Assembly (NCBI GenBank): GCA_024234675.1
Contig: JACKNU010000005.1
Span: 96,716 to 160,715, forward strand
From: Pseudomonadales bacterium
Lineage (GTDB): Bacteria > Pseudomonadota > Gammaproteobacteria > Pseudomonadales > Halieaceae
DNA length: 64,000 nt
Direction of reading: 5' to 3'
Shown here: positions 50,866-63,016 of the stretch, in pieces
Numbering within the stretch: the first letter of the stretch is position 1
Layout: each line of letters begins with the position of its first letter
Notes under the pieces: model-generated
Told to the model about the DNA's origin: nothing
Seen by the model: the letters and a program-made list of their open reading frames with translations, nothing else
The model's database searches: none
Program-made: the position numbers and the translations under genes

Positions 50866-52810
50866 CGGCCTCTTCCGCGGGAGATGCGACGCCCTCAAAC
50901 AAACCCTTCAACTCATGAATATGATGGCGATTCGGATCATTCAGCAGCCAGAGACGGGCCGACTCATACATGCCGGGTATATCGCCGCTACGAGCCTGCT
51001 CACGCAATAACAGGTGATAGACCCAGCTGGCACCGGGTGCCTGTTGACGTGCCTGCTGCAATAACGGTAACAGCTGGACAGAGGAACTCGCACCGTCGCG
51101 CGCAAGATAATGGTAGCGAAAGCGCTGAACATCAGCGGAGTTGGGAAATCGTTCTGCCATCACATCCAGAATCCCTGCCAACTGCTTCTGGTCGGCCAGT
51201 TCCGCATTGGACCGGCTCAGGTCAAACAGCAAACCCAGGGCGTTCCAGTCAGACGACTGCAGTTTTCGGGTAAGGAGCACTTCATAAAGCAGTGTCAGCC
51301 AGTCGACCTGCCCCTGCAGTTGCGGAAAATGGGCGCTGTCCAGGTAAGCCAGCAAGACCAGAGCCGCCACATCTCCCTCGTCAGCCTGGTGCATACGCTC
51401 GTAATAGTGGCGGGCAAGCAGCAGCATCTCGTTTTTCTCGCTCTCGCTGAACTGGTAATGCCCGTCGTCCCGGATTCGACGCAGTAGTGCATTGGCATAC
51501 AGATGGTTGGCGCGCGCAGATTCAGGATGGTTGGCCAGGTTGACACGCCCGAGTTGCACCTCGTCGGACCAGGTCTGGACACGGACAAACAGCAGGAGAC
51601 AAAGCACGCTAAGGACCCCCGCCAGTGGATAAACGACATTGACTCGGTGACTACGAGTAGCGGGCACCACGACAAGATAGGCCAAAGCCAGGCATACCAT
51701 GGTACCGGGCAGGTAATTGCGATGCTCGTAGACCATTTCCAGCGGGATTACTGTGGACTCCAGACTGTGCCCCACCAGGAAAAACAGTACCGCCAACAGC
51801 AGCAGCGGCCAGCGCTGCCGCTGCAGCAATGCCGCTATCAACAATACCGACCAGCTGATAAGCGCCAACACAGTAGTAGTGGGTGCAATCAGGCCGGTAG
51901 ACAGGGGAATATCATCGTGGTGAAAGCCCATGTCGTTGATATTGGGCATGCAGATCCACCCCAGGTAGCGCCACAATAACCTGGCCTGGGTGAACAGCCG
52001 CTCCTCCAGGGTAAAGTCACGGCTGGCGTAGCCCTGCAGCAAAAGTGCGGGGCTGAAAACGCACAACACCACGACCAGGACAATCGGCGCCACCAGCAAC
52101 AGCCAGCCAGCCAAACGCAACCCTGGATTGGCCCGCCCCGCCCAGACACCGCGGAAAACGACCACTTCCAACACCACCAGCAGCAAGGGCAGCAGCGCTC
52201 CATTTTCTTTTGCGAGCGCGGCGAGGCCGGTGAGCAGCAACAGCCACAGGCTGGCGGCAAGCACCTCCCCTACCCCTGCCCCCGCCTCTGCCCAGCGCTG
52301 GCGGTAGCGAATGAACACCAGCAGGCCCGCCACCGTAAATAATGCGGCCAGTTGCGCCATGCGCTGTACGGCATACAGCACGGTCGACACATTAAGCGGG
52401 TGCAGCAACCATATCGTGGTCGCGGTCAGGGCAACAAGGCGACGCGTATTGTTGTCGGGCATCACTCCAAGGCCGCCGAGCACGCCAAGGAACACCCAGT
52501 AAAGCAATCCGCCAATAGCAAAATGAATGGCTAGATTGGTCGCCTTGGTCCAGGGGGACGAGAAATCTCCGGTCAGGGCATGGTTGCCGGCAAAGGACAG
52601 CATGGCTAAAGGCCTGCGCAAGGGTCCCGAGTTTGAACTCAGTGAAGCCGAGCGCCACTCGTCCAGCACCCTGCCGTCAATGCGCACCAGTTCGTTCTCT
52701 GTCAGTGCGGGCTTGTCATCCAGCAACAGGGGGCCGTGCAGTCCGGGCAGGTAGACCAATAAACCCAGACAGAGGAACAGGCCAAGCAAGGGGCGAAGCG
52801 AGACAACCAT
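50858..52810 (-). CDS. TMTC-like GT-C membrane glycosyltransferase (candidate O-glycosyltransferase), paralogue 2
   Basis: This 650-residue multi-span protein resembles its neighbour in layout and motifs: LLLDDKPALTEN (Asp31-Asp32), HPLNVSTVLYAVQRMAQL, LAKENGALL and EHRNYLPG, then a soluble helical tail. The two are clearly paralogues but diverged, especially in the tails, so they may act on different acceptors. ATG 52810 has GGGAG seven bases upstream and is preferred over 52846. It lies behind pilA, separated by the pilA terminator. No good promoter was found for the three-gene operon; TTGTGG-N16-TAAACG is a weak candidate. Confidence 0.8.
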   Translation of the reverse strand: MVVSLRPLLGLFLCLGLLVYLPGLHGPLLLDDKPALTENELVRIDGRVLDEWRSASLSSNSGPLRRPLAMLSFAGNHALTGDFSSPWTKATNLAIHFAIGGLLYWVFLGVLGGLGVMPDNNTRRLVALTATTIWLLHPLNVSTVLYAVQRMAQLAALFTVAGLLVFIRYRQRWAEAGAGVGEVLAASLWLLLLTGLAALAKENGALLPLLLVVLEVVVFRGVWAGRANPGLRLAGWLLLVAPIVLVVVLCVFSPALLLQGYASRDFTLEERLFTQARLLWRYLGWICMPNINDMGFHHDDIPLSTGLIAPTTTVLALISWSVLLIAALLQRQRWPLLLLAVLFFLVGHSLESTVIPLEMVYEHRNYLPGTMVCLALAYLVVVPATRSHRVNVVYPLAGVLSVLCLLLFVRVQTWSDEVQLGRVNLANHPESARANHLYANALLRRIRDDGHYQFSESEKNEMLLLARHYYERMHQADEGDVAALVLLAYLDSAHFPQLQGQVDWLTLLYEVLLTRKLQSSDWNALGLLFDLSRSNAELADQKQLAGILDVMAERFPNSADVQRFRYHYLARDGASSSVQLLPLLQQARQQAPGASWVYHLLLREQARSGDIPGMYESARLWLLNDPNRHHIHELKGLFEGVASPAEEADG

Positions 52811-52951
52811 CAGGAATCTCCCGTTCCGATCCCGGAGAGACAGCAAACATTGTCCTTATGGGGTATCGGCATTCGACCCACGCGTTTATTTTTACTTTCT
52901 GTTACCACAACGATATCCGCAACGGCGCGGCGTACCACTTGCCCAAAACGT

Positions 52952-52975
52952 AAAAAAGCCCGGACATGCCGGGCT
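52952..52975 (-). terminator. Intrinsic terminator of pilA
   Basis: On the minus strand, AGCCCGG-CATGT-CCGGGCT (7-bp stem, 5-base loop) is followed by a run of six T. It is 20 bases past the pilA stop. It should make pilA mostly monocistronic, as in other type IV pilus loci where pilin is needed in large excess. Confidence 0.9.
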
Positions 52976-52994
52976 CAAATCGAGAACTACTATG

Positions 52995-53477
52995 TTAGCC
53001 GCGGCAGTTGGCCGGCAGATACTTGGTCTCGAGCGCCGTACCAGCCGGCGAGCCAGCCACGGCATCCGGCTTACAGACCCAGCGCAGTGTGCGACCAGAC
53101 TGGGTAATACCTGACAACACGAACGAGTAGTTGGTGCTTGTGTTGGTAGGAATAACCCCGGCCTGGAGTACCACGCCCAGTGTTGACGGCGTAGTGGCGG
53201 CGGCCCCAATGTAACGAATGGACGCCACGATATCCGTGTTGGGGTTCGTATTCAGTCCGGCCTGGTTAGAAGTGGTCGGGAAGTCGCCGTTTGCCGAATA
53301 ATACTCGGCCACACTGGTCTTGCCTTCAGCCAGACGTGCCATTGCCTCGGATACCTTGGCGCGTACCGTGTAATCCTGGTAAGCCGGCAACGCGATGGCT
53401 GCCAGGATACCGACGATCGCGATAACGATCATCAGTTCGATAAGGGTGAAACCCTGTTGCTTTTTCTGGATGTTCAT
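52995..53477 (-). CDS. pilA: Type IV major pilin PilA
   Basis: This 160-residue type IVa prepilin is cleaved after Gly9 before FTLIELMIVIAIVGILAAIA, with Glu at +5. The C-terminal disulfide loop lies between Cys135 and Cys158. The C-terminus is NCRG, not a terminal Ser, so TfpO/PilO-type glycosylation at the last residue is unlikely. Two Thr/Ser/Asn-rich segments (92-100 and 110-118) are exposed-loop candidates for modification. It has a sigma-54 promoter, a strong GAGGGG ribosome-binding site and a terminator. Divergent pilBCD and the downstream glycosyltransferase operon complete the locus. Confidence 0.96.
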   Translation of the reverse strand: MNIQKKQQGFTLIELMIVIAIVGILAAIALPAYQDYTVRAKVSEAMARLAEGKTSVAEYYSANGDFPTTSNQAGLNTNPNTDIVASIRYIGAAATTPSTLGVVLQAGVIPTNTSTNYSFVLSGITQSGRTLRWVCKPDAVAGSPAGTALETKYLPANCRG

Positions 53478-53562
53478 AATGTATATCCCCTCAAAGGAAG
53501 TTTTTTAACTCTCAGTGCCAGCGCTGTGCGCATTTCGCACTAACCAGCTGCACAGGTGATAA

Positions 53563-53578
53563 AGCAACCTGTGTGCCA
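53563..53578 (-). promoter_or_regulatory. Sigma-54 (RpoN) promoter of pilA
   Basis: On the minus strand the sequence TGGCACACAGGTTGCT matches the sigma-54 consensus TGGCACGN4TTGCW in all but one base, with GG and GC exactly 12 apart. It lies about 86 bases upstream of pilA ATG 53477. PilS/PilR with RpoN drive pilA in Pseudomonas, so the same control is expected here; pilSR are not in this window. Confidence 0.9.
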
Positions 53579-53699
53579 ACTTTCCAGAAAATTCCGATCA
53601 GTAAATATTACTCCTTATTTTTCAGCATCTTACGAACACCCCAAGCAAGGACGCGCCGGGGAAACCAGCCCTGGCAGACGTTACGCGACGGGGTCCAAG

Positions 53700-53716
53700 C
53701 TGACAATTTTTGTCAG
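53700..53716. promoter_or_regulatory. Palindrome CTGACAA-TTT-TTGTCAG, candidate PilR binding site
   Basis: This perfect 7+7 inverted repeat contains TGTC on both strands, centred 130 bases upstream of the -24 element of the pilA sigma-54 promoter. PilR of Pseudomonas binds TGTC-containing sites at about this distance. It is therefore the best candidate upstream activating sequence. Binding is inference. Confidence 0.55.
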
Positions 53717-53928
53717 GGAGCGGCGTAGCGCGTCAGCTGGATTCAGGTAACCGAGCGTGGCGAGCTGTCCGGCCGCTGCGCCAACCCCGGTGAGATGCTT
53801 CCGTAGCGCCGCGGCGGGAAAACAGCGGCGTAAATTCCAGCCCACCGACTCCGCCGGCATGCGGCGGCGGTCGCATCCGACGCCCATTCACAAGCGCTCC
53901 CCCTATACCGCACAGCCATCATATAGCG

Positions 53929-53958
53929 GCAATAAAGCAATATTAACTGCAATAAAGC
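53929..53958. repeat. Direct repeat GCAATAAAGC, two copies 20 bases apart
   Basis: Identical ten-base copies at 53929-53938 and 53949-53958 begin 20 bases apart, about two helical turns, upstream of pilB. A regulator binding on one DNA face could use them. Chance cannot be excluded in this AT-rich patch. Confidence 0.45.
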
Positions 53959-54070
53959 CATTTAGTGCTGGCGCAACACTAGGAGCCGGCTCAGCGGCTG
54001 GGTATACTCTTTCCGATAGTAAAACAACACCTTACCGAGTGTTTGCACCTGCAGCAGGGGCGTGGCGCAG

Positions 54071-55792
<1,722 letters not shown>

Positions 55793-55808
55793 CTTTGATA
55801 ACAATGTA

Positions 55809-55825
55809 CCCGGGCCAAACCCGGG
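55809..55825 (+). other. Hairpin in the pilB-pilC gap
   Basis: CCCGGG-CCAAA-CCCGGG can form a six-bp stem in the 51-base gap between pilB and pilC. It has no U-run, so it is not a standard terminator; it could tune pilC expression or mRNA stability. Confidence 0.4.
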
Positions 55826-55843
55826 ACAGGGACGGATAGCAAT

Positions 55844-57064
55844 ATGGCAACAAGCGCAGCAAGAAACGATACCTTCGTCTGGAACGGCACCGACAAGTCC
55901 GGCCGCAGTAGCACCGGGGAGATACGCGCCGCCAGCACGGCCATGGCCAAGGCGCAGTTGCGCCGCCAGGGCATTCAGCCCAGGAATGTGAAGAAAAAGG
56001 CCAAGCCACTGTTCGGGGGGCAAGGCAAGCCGATCAAGCCGGCAGATATCGCCATTTTCACCCGCCAGCTGGCGACCATGCTCAAGGCCGGCGTGCCGCT
56101 GGTACAAAGCTTTGACATTGTCGCTGAGGGCGCCGAAAAGCCGAGGATGAAGGAACTGGTCAACAATATCAGGAACGATGTGGCCTCCGGCAGCGGCCTG
56201 GCGCCGTCCCTGGCCAAGTACCCGCGCCTGTTCGACGACCTGTTCTGCAGCCTGGTCGCCTCGGGTGAGGATTCCGGTACCCTGGAAACCATGCTGGACC
56301 GGGTGGCTACCTACAAGGAAAAGACCGAGCAGCTCAAGGCCAAGATCAAGAAGGCCCTGACCTACCCCACGGCGGTCGTGGTGGTCGCCATCATCGTGAC
56401 AGCCATCCTGTTGATAAAGGTCGTGCCGCAGTTTGCGGAGACTTTCCGCAGCTTCGGCTCCGACCTGCCCGCCTTCACCCTGTTCGTGCTGACCATTTCC
56501 AACTTCGTGCAGAAGTGGTGGTTCGTGATACTGCTGATGATCATCGGTGCGATCTTCCTGTTTCGCGAGGCCAAACTGCGATCGGTACAGTTCGCCGAGT
56601 TTCTCGACCGCCTTATCCTGCGCGCCCCCGTTTTCGGCGGCATAGTGCACGATGCGGTCATCGCGCGGTTCTCCCGCACCCTGGCCACCACCTTTGCGGC
56701 GGGCGTGCCGCTGGTAGACGCGCTGGAGTCCACCGCGGGGGCCGCCGGTAACTCCGTGTACGCCAAGGCCATACGCCAGATCAAGGACGACGTCACCACC
56801 GGCTCGACCCTGTACTCGTCAACCAAGGCCACCGGCCTGTTTCCCAATATGCTGCTGCAGATGATGTCAATTGGCGAGGAGTCCGGCGCGCTGGACGAGA
56901 TGCTGGACAAGGTTGCCAATCACTATGAAGAGGCGGTGGATAACGCGGTAGACAGCCTCAGCTCGCTGATGGAACCGATGATCATGGCCATTCTCGGGGT
57001 GCTGGTCGGCGGGCTGATGATCGCCATGTACCTGCCCATTTTCATGCTCGGCTCGGTTATCTAG
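55844..57064 (+). CDS. pilC: Type IV pilus platform protein PilC
   Basis: This 406-residue polytopic inner-membrane protein of the GspF family has two homologous cytoplasmic bundles and three membrane helices. It shows FTRQLATMLKAGVPLVQSFDIV and, in the second half, SRTLATTFAAGVPLVDALEST. The C-terminus EPMIMAILGVLVGGLMIAMYLPIF is typical. It couples PilB/PilT motors to pilin assembly. Paralogous GspF is encoded at 20.3-21.5 kb. ATG 55844 starts MATSAARNDTFVWNG. Confidence 0.96.
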   Translation: MATSAARNDTFVWNGTDKSGRSSTGEIRAASTAMAKAQLRRQGIQPRNVKKKAKPLFGGQGKPIKPADIAIFTRQLATMLKAGVPLVQSFDIVAEGAEKPRMKELVNNIRNDVASGSGLAPSLAKYPRLFDDLFCSLVASGEDSGTLETMLDRVATYKEKTEQLKAKIKKALTYPTAVVVVAIIVTAILLIKVVPQFAETFRSFGSDLPAFTLFVLTISNFVQKWWFVILLMIIGAIFLFREAKLRSVQFAEFLDRLILRAPVFGGIVHDAVIARFSRTLATTFAAGVPLVDALESTAGAAGNSVYAKAIRQIKDDVTTGSTLYSSTKATGLFPNMLLQMMSIGEESGALDEMLDKVANHYEEAVDNAVDSLSSLMEPMIMAILGVLVGGLMIAMYLPIFMLGSVI

Positions 57065-57087
57065 GCCCGCGGGCCGGGGACCCCGTC

Positions 57088-57957
57088 ATGCTGGAAATCA
57101 TCAACCAGGTCACCTGGTTCCTGCCGCTTTGCCTGCTCTGCCTGGGGCTGGTGGTGGGCAGTTTCCTGAATGTGGTGGTTTACCGCCTGCCCCTGATGAT
57201 GGAGGCCCGCTGGCGGCGCGACTGCTGCGAACTGCTGGAAGTGGAGCAGGAGAAGCCTGCCCCCCCCCTGAGCCTGGCAACACCCAATTCCCACTGCCCC
57301 CACTGCGGCACCGCCATCCGGCCCTGGCACAATATCCCGGTACTCAGCTACCTGCTGCTGGGCGGCAAGTGCGCAGCCTGCCACGCACGTATTTCCCTGC
57401 GCTACCCGGCTGTCGAATTGGTAACCGGCTTACTGACCCTGGCCCTGGCCTGGTACTTCGCCCTGTCCCCCGCGCTGGGCGGCGCCATCCTGCTCACCTG
57501 GGCACTCATATGCCTGACGCTGATCGATCTCGACCACCAGCTGCTGCCCGATGACATTACCCTGCCACTGCTGTGGCTGGGGCTGCTGTTCAACCTGGGG
57601 GGTACATTCACAAGCATCCAGGACGCGGTGATCGGCGCCATGGCGGGTTACCTGCTTCTGTGGAGCGTGTACTGGCTGTTCAAGCTGGTTACCGGAAAGG
57701 AAGGCATGGGTTACGGTGACTTCAAACTGCTGGCGGCGCTGGGCGCCTGGATGGGCTGGCAGGCCCTGCCGCTGGTCATTCTGCTGTCTTCCGTGGTCGG
57801 CGCGGTCTGTGGTATCGCGCTGATGTTCGTCAAGAACCGGGGTCGGGAAACGCCGATACCGTTCGGTCCCTACCTGGCCGCCGCCGGGTGGATAACCCTG
57901 CTCTGGGGGGAGGATATTGCCAGCAGGTACCTGGGCATGACAGGACTGGAGGGATGA
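57088..57957 (+). CDS. pilD: Prepilin leader peptidase/N-methyltransferase PilD
   Basis: This 289-residue polytopic enzyme cleaves prepilin leaders and methylates the new N-terminus. The zinc tetracysteine lies at Cys70/73 (CPHC) and Cys95/98 (CAAC). The catalytic aspartates are Asp147 (LIDLDHQLLPDD) and Asp211 (GMGYGDFKLL). As the only such gene in the window, it probably serves PilA and the five gsp pseudopilins. It is 23 bases after pilC and overlaps coaE (ATGA). Confidence 0.96.
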   Translation: MLEIINQVTWFLPLCLLCLGLVVGSFLNVVVYRLPLMMEARWRRDCCELLEVEQEKPAPPLSLATPNSHCPHCGTAIRPWHNIPVLSYLLLGGKCAACHARISLRYPAVELVTGLLTLALAWYFALSPALGGAILLTWALICLTLIDLDHQLLPDDITLPLLWLGLLFNLGGTFTSIQDAVIGAMAGYLLLWSVYWLFKLVTGKEGMGYGDFKLLAALGAWMGWQALPLVILLSSVVGAVCGIALMFVKNRGRETPIPFGPYLAAAGWITLLWGEDIASRYLGMTGLEG

Positions 57958-58559
57958 CGCTGGTAGTAGGCATTACCGGGGGCATAGGCAGCGGCAAATC
58001 AGCCGTCACCGAGCGTTTCCAGCGCCGCGGCATCACCGTGGTGGATGCCGACCTGGCCGCCCGCGTCGTGGTGGAACCGGGCGGCAGCGCCCTGCCGGCC
58101 ATCGCCGAACACTTTGGCGCCGGGGTGATCCTGGCGGACGGCACCCTGGACAGGCAGGCACTGCGCCAGCGGGTATTTGCAGATAACGCAGAGCGCTTGT
58201 GGCTGGAACGCCTGACGCACCCGCTGATCGCCCAGGAGCTGCGCCGCCAGCTCGCCGCGGCGCGCTCTCCCTACACCATCCTCAGCTCACCGCTGCTGTT
58301 GGAAGGCCAGCAAAAGGAGCTGGTCGATTGCGTCGTGGTGGTAGACATTCCCGAGGCCATGCAGGTACTGCGCGCCAGCGCGCGGGATGCCAACAGCGAG
58401 GACCAGATCAGGCGGATAATGGCGGCGCAACTGCCCCGGGATCAAAGGCTGGAACTGGCGGATATCGTTATCGACAATTCGGGTTCGCTGGCGGAGCTGG
58501 ATGAGCAGGTCGACGAGTTGCACAGGGAGTTCCTGCAACGCGCGGAGACCCGTCACTGA
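57954..58559 (+). CDS. coaE: Dephospho-CoA kinase
   Basis: This 201-residue enzyme does the last step of coenzyme A synthesis. The P-loop GGIGSGKS is at 9-16, followed by VVDADLAARVVVEPGG and the DNSGSLAELDEQV C-terminus. ATG 57954 overlaps the pilD stop and has GGAG upstream; the frame is open to 57888. The pilD-coaE order is widely conserved in Gammaproteobacteria. The usual yacG gene does not follow: the end overlaps convergent mutT by seven bases. Confidence 0.96.
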   Translation: MTLVVGITGGIGSGKSAVTERFQRRGITVVDADLAARVVVEPGGSALPAIAEHFGAGVILADGTLDRQALRQRVFADNAERLWLERLTHPLIAQELRRQLAAARSPYTILSSPLLLEGQQKELVDCVVVVDIPEAMQVLRASARDANSEDQIRRIMAAQLPRDQRLELADIVIDNSGSLAELDEQVDELHREFLQRAETRH

Positions 58560-58996
58560 TCTGGCACATCCCCTTCGACCCGGGCCTCAAGCGCCACTAC
58601 CGCCTCCACAATGGGCGTATTGGCCGCCGGAAAACTGTAGTGAGCCAGTTCGTTCCCTGCCACCCAGGCCAGCGGCTGCCCCTCACGGCCCAGCGCCTGG
58701 CCCTCAAATTCCCACACCACATGCACGTCCAGCCGCACCTGCTTGTCGCCGTAGTCATGCCGTACTTCCAGCAGCGGACTGCTGCGGCGCACCCGGATAC
58801 CCAGCTCTTCATGCAGTTCCCTGGCCAGGGCCACCGCCAGCGATTCGCCCGGCTCCACCTTGCCCCCCGGGAACTCCCACAGGCCGCCCTGGTGGCTGTC
58901 CGCGGCGCGCCTGGTGAGCAGTACCCGGCGGGAGCCGTCCAGTATCACTCCCACGGCGACATGTACCGGCTGGGGATCAGCTGCGGTATTCTGCAT
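58553..58996 (-). CDS. mutT: MutT-type Nudix hydrolase (8-oxo-dGTP diphosphatase)
   Basis: This 147-residue Nudix protein has an intact box: Gly45, Glu51, Arg59-Glu60, Glu63-Glu64 and Gly66 (GGKVEPGES, then RELHEELGI). It hydrolyses oxidised guanine nucleotides and prevents A:T to C:G mutation. ATG 58996 starts inside the end of argJ (20-base overlap), giving MQNTAADPQPVHVAVGVIL. argJ-mutT next to secA is a common gammaproteobacterial order. It lacks the fused thiamine-phosphate-synthase-like domain seen in Pseudomonas MutT. Confidence 0.93.
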   Translation of the reverse strand: MQNTAADPQPVHVAVGVILDGSRRVLLTRRAADSHQGGLWEFPGGKVEPGESLAVALARELHEELGIRVRRSSPLLEVRHDYGDKQVRLDVHVVWEFEGQALGREGQPLAWVAGNELAHYSFPAANTPIVEAVVALEARVEGDVPDQ

Positions 58997-60203
58997 TGAT
59001 ACGCACGTAGTCATAGGAAAAATCGGTGGTCCACACCGCGGCGGCGTAGTCGCCGCGCTCCAGGTCGACACGTATCACGATCTCCTCGGGCGCCATGGCG
59101 GCCACACCCTGCTCCTCCGTGTAGCTCTGGGCCCGACAGCCCCCCGCGGCGATCAGGACATCGTTCAGGTAAACACTGACCCGCTCGACCTGTAAATCCG
59201 CCAGCCCGGCCCGACCGATGGCCGCCAGCAGCCTGCCCCAGTTGGGGTCACTGGCAAACAGGGCGGTTTTCACCAGTGGTGAATGGGCAATAGTGAAGGC
59301 GACATCCAGGCATTCCTGCTCGTTGCGACCGCCGTTGACCTGCACGGTAACAAACTTGCTGGCGCCCTCGCCATCCCGCACCAGGCCCTGCGCCAGGGCC
59401 AGGCAGACCTCCTCCAGGGCATTGCGCAGGGCGAGGCACAACGGCGAGTCACCGTCCACGACCACCGGGTTGCCGGCGGCAGCTGTTGCCACCAGCACAC
59501 AGGCATCATTGGTGGAGGTATCACCGTCCACGGTAATCCGGTTGAAGGTGGTTTCCACCGCCGCGCCCAGCAACTGCTGCAGCAGCGCCGGGGCCACCGC
59601 CATATCCGTGGCGACATAGGCCAGCATGGTCGCCATGTTCGGACGTATCATGCCCGCGCCCTTGGCTATGCCGGTAATGGTGTATTCCCGGTCCTGCACC
59701 CGGAAGCGCAGGGAGCAGCCCTTGGGCCGGGTGTCGGTAGTCATGATGCCCGCAGCGGCGTCCGCCCAGCCTTCGGGGCTCAGCGCGGCCAGCGCCGAGG
59801 GGATCACCGCGTTGATCGCAGCCACCGGCAGCGGCTCACCGATAACGCCGGTGGAAAATGGCAGCACCTCCTCCGGGCGGACCGCGGCGAGCGCAGCTAC
59901 CGCCGCCGCGCAGTCTTTCGCCGCCACCAAACCGGCCTCACCAGTACCGGCATTGGCATTGCCCGTATTGACCAGCAGGTAGCGCGGCTGCGCCTGGCAG
60001 AGACGCAGGTGCTCCCGGGCCACCGTGACCGGCGCGGCGCAAAAGGCATTGCGGGTAAACACGGCCGCGCAATGGCCGCCTTGCGCCAGCTCCAGCAATA
60101 CCAGGTCCTTGCGCCCCGGTGTCTTGATGCCGGCCGAGACCGTGCCCAGCCGCACCCCCGCGACGGGGTACAGTTCGGGTAGCACACCCGCGCCTACAGC
60201 CAT
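58977..60203 (-). CDS. argJ: Bifunctional glutamate N-acetyltransferase/ornithine acetyltransferase
   Basis: This 408-residue enzyme of the cyclic arginine pathway transfers the acetyl group from N-acetylornithine to glutamate. The self-cleavage site is Ala191-Thr192 in KGAGMIRPNMATMLAY; Thr192 becomes the nucleophile of the beta chain. Substrate loops TRNAFCAAPV and TGNANAGTGEAG are present. ATG 60203 is chosen for length and family start; the frame is open to 60392 inside secA. It lies 16 bases after secA on the same strand. Confidence 0.95.
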   Translation of the reverse strand: MAVGAGVLPELYPVAGVRLGTVSAGIKTPGRKDLVLLELAQGGHCAAVFTRNAFCAAPVTVAREHLRLCQAQPRYLLVNTGNANAGTGEAGLVAAKDCAAAVAALAAVRPEEVLPFSTGVIGEPLPVAAINAVIPSALAALSPEGWADAAAGIMTTDTRPKGCSLRFRVQDREYTITGIAKGAGMIRPNMATMLAYVATDMAVAPALLQQLLGAAVETTFNRITVDGDTSTNDACVLVATAAAGNPVVVDGDSPLCLALRNALEEVCLALAQGLVRDGEGASKFVTVQVNGGRNEQECLDVAFTIAHSPLVKTALFASDPNWGRLLAAIGRAGLADLQVERVSVYLNDVLIAAGGCRAQSYTEEQGVAAMAPEEIVIRVDLERGDYAAAVWTTDFSYDYVRINAEYRS

Positions 60204-60219
60204 GCCGCGCGCTCCCTGC

Positions 60220-62940
<2,721 letters not shown>

Positions 62941-63016
62941 TGCCTTTCACTTCACTGGATAGGGGGCATCGCCTGGCCGGGAGCCGGGACGGGGGATTGG
63001 TTGCGAGGAGTGTTTA

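Larger units (their letters stand above)
53478..54070. other. pilA-pilB divergent intergenic region (593 bases)
   Basis: This is the only stretch over 300 bases without a supported gene. The pilA side holds a sigma-54 promoter and, 130 bases further out, a CTGACAA palindrome. The pilB side holds two direct copies of GCAATAAAGC 20 bases apart and a TATACT (54003-54008) that may be a pilB -10. The middle (53720-53900) is GC-rich; short frames there did not convince me as genes. No tRNA was found. Confidence 0.7.

Noticed and set aside
53681..53887. A 68-codon minus-strand frame with a LGYLNPADAL stretch, faintly like the tail of IS3-type transposases
   Set aside because: The resemblance is a few residues, no inverted repeats or upstream transposase remnant are present, and the frame has no ribosome-binding site.
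57064..57076. GGCCCGCGGGCC palindrome between pilC and pilD
   Set aside because: Short GC-only palindromes are expected by chance at this composition; no U-run, and it lies in a 23-base gap where a terminator would be unhelpful.
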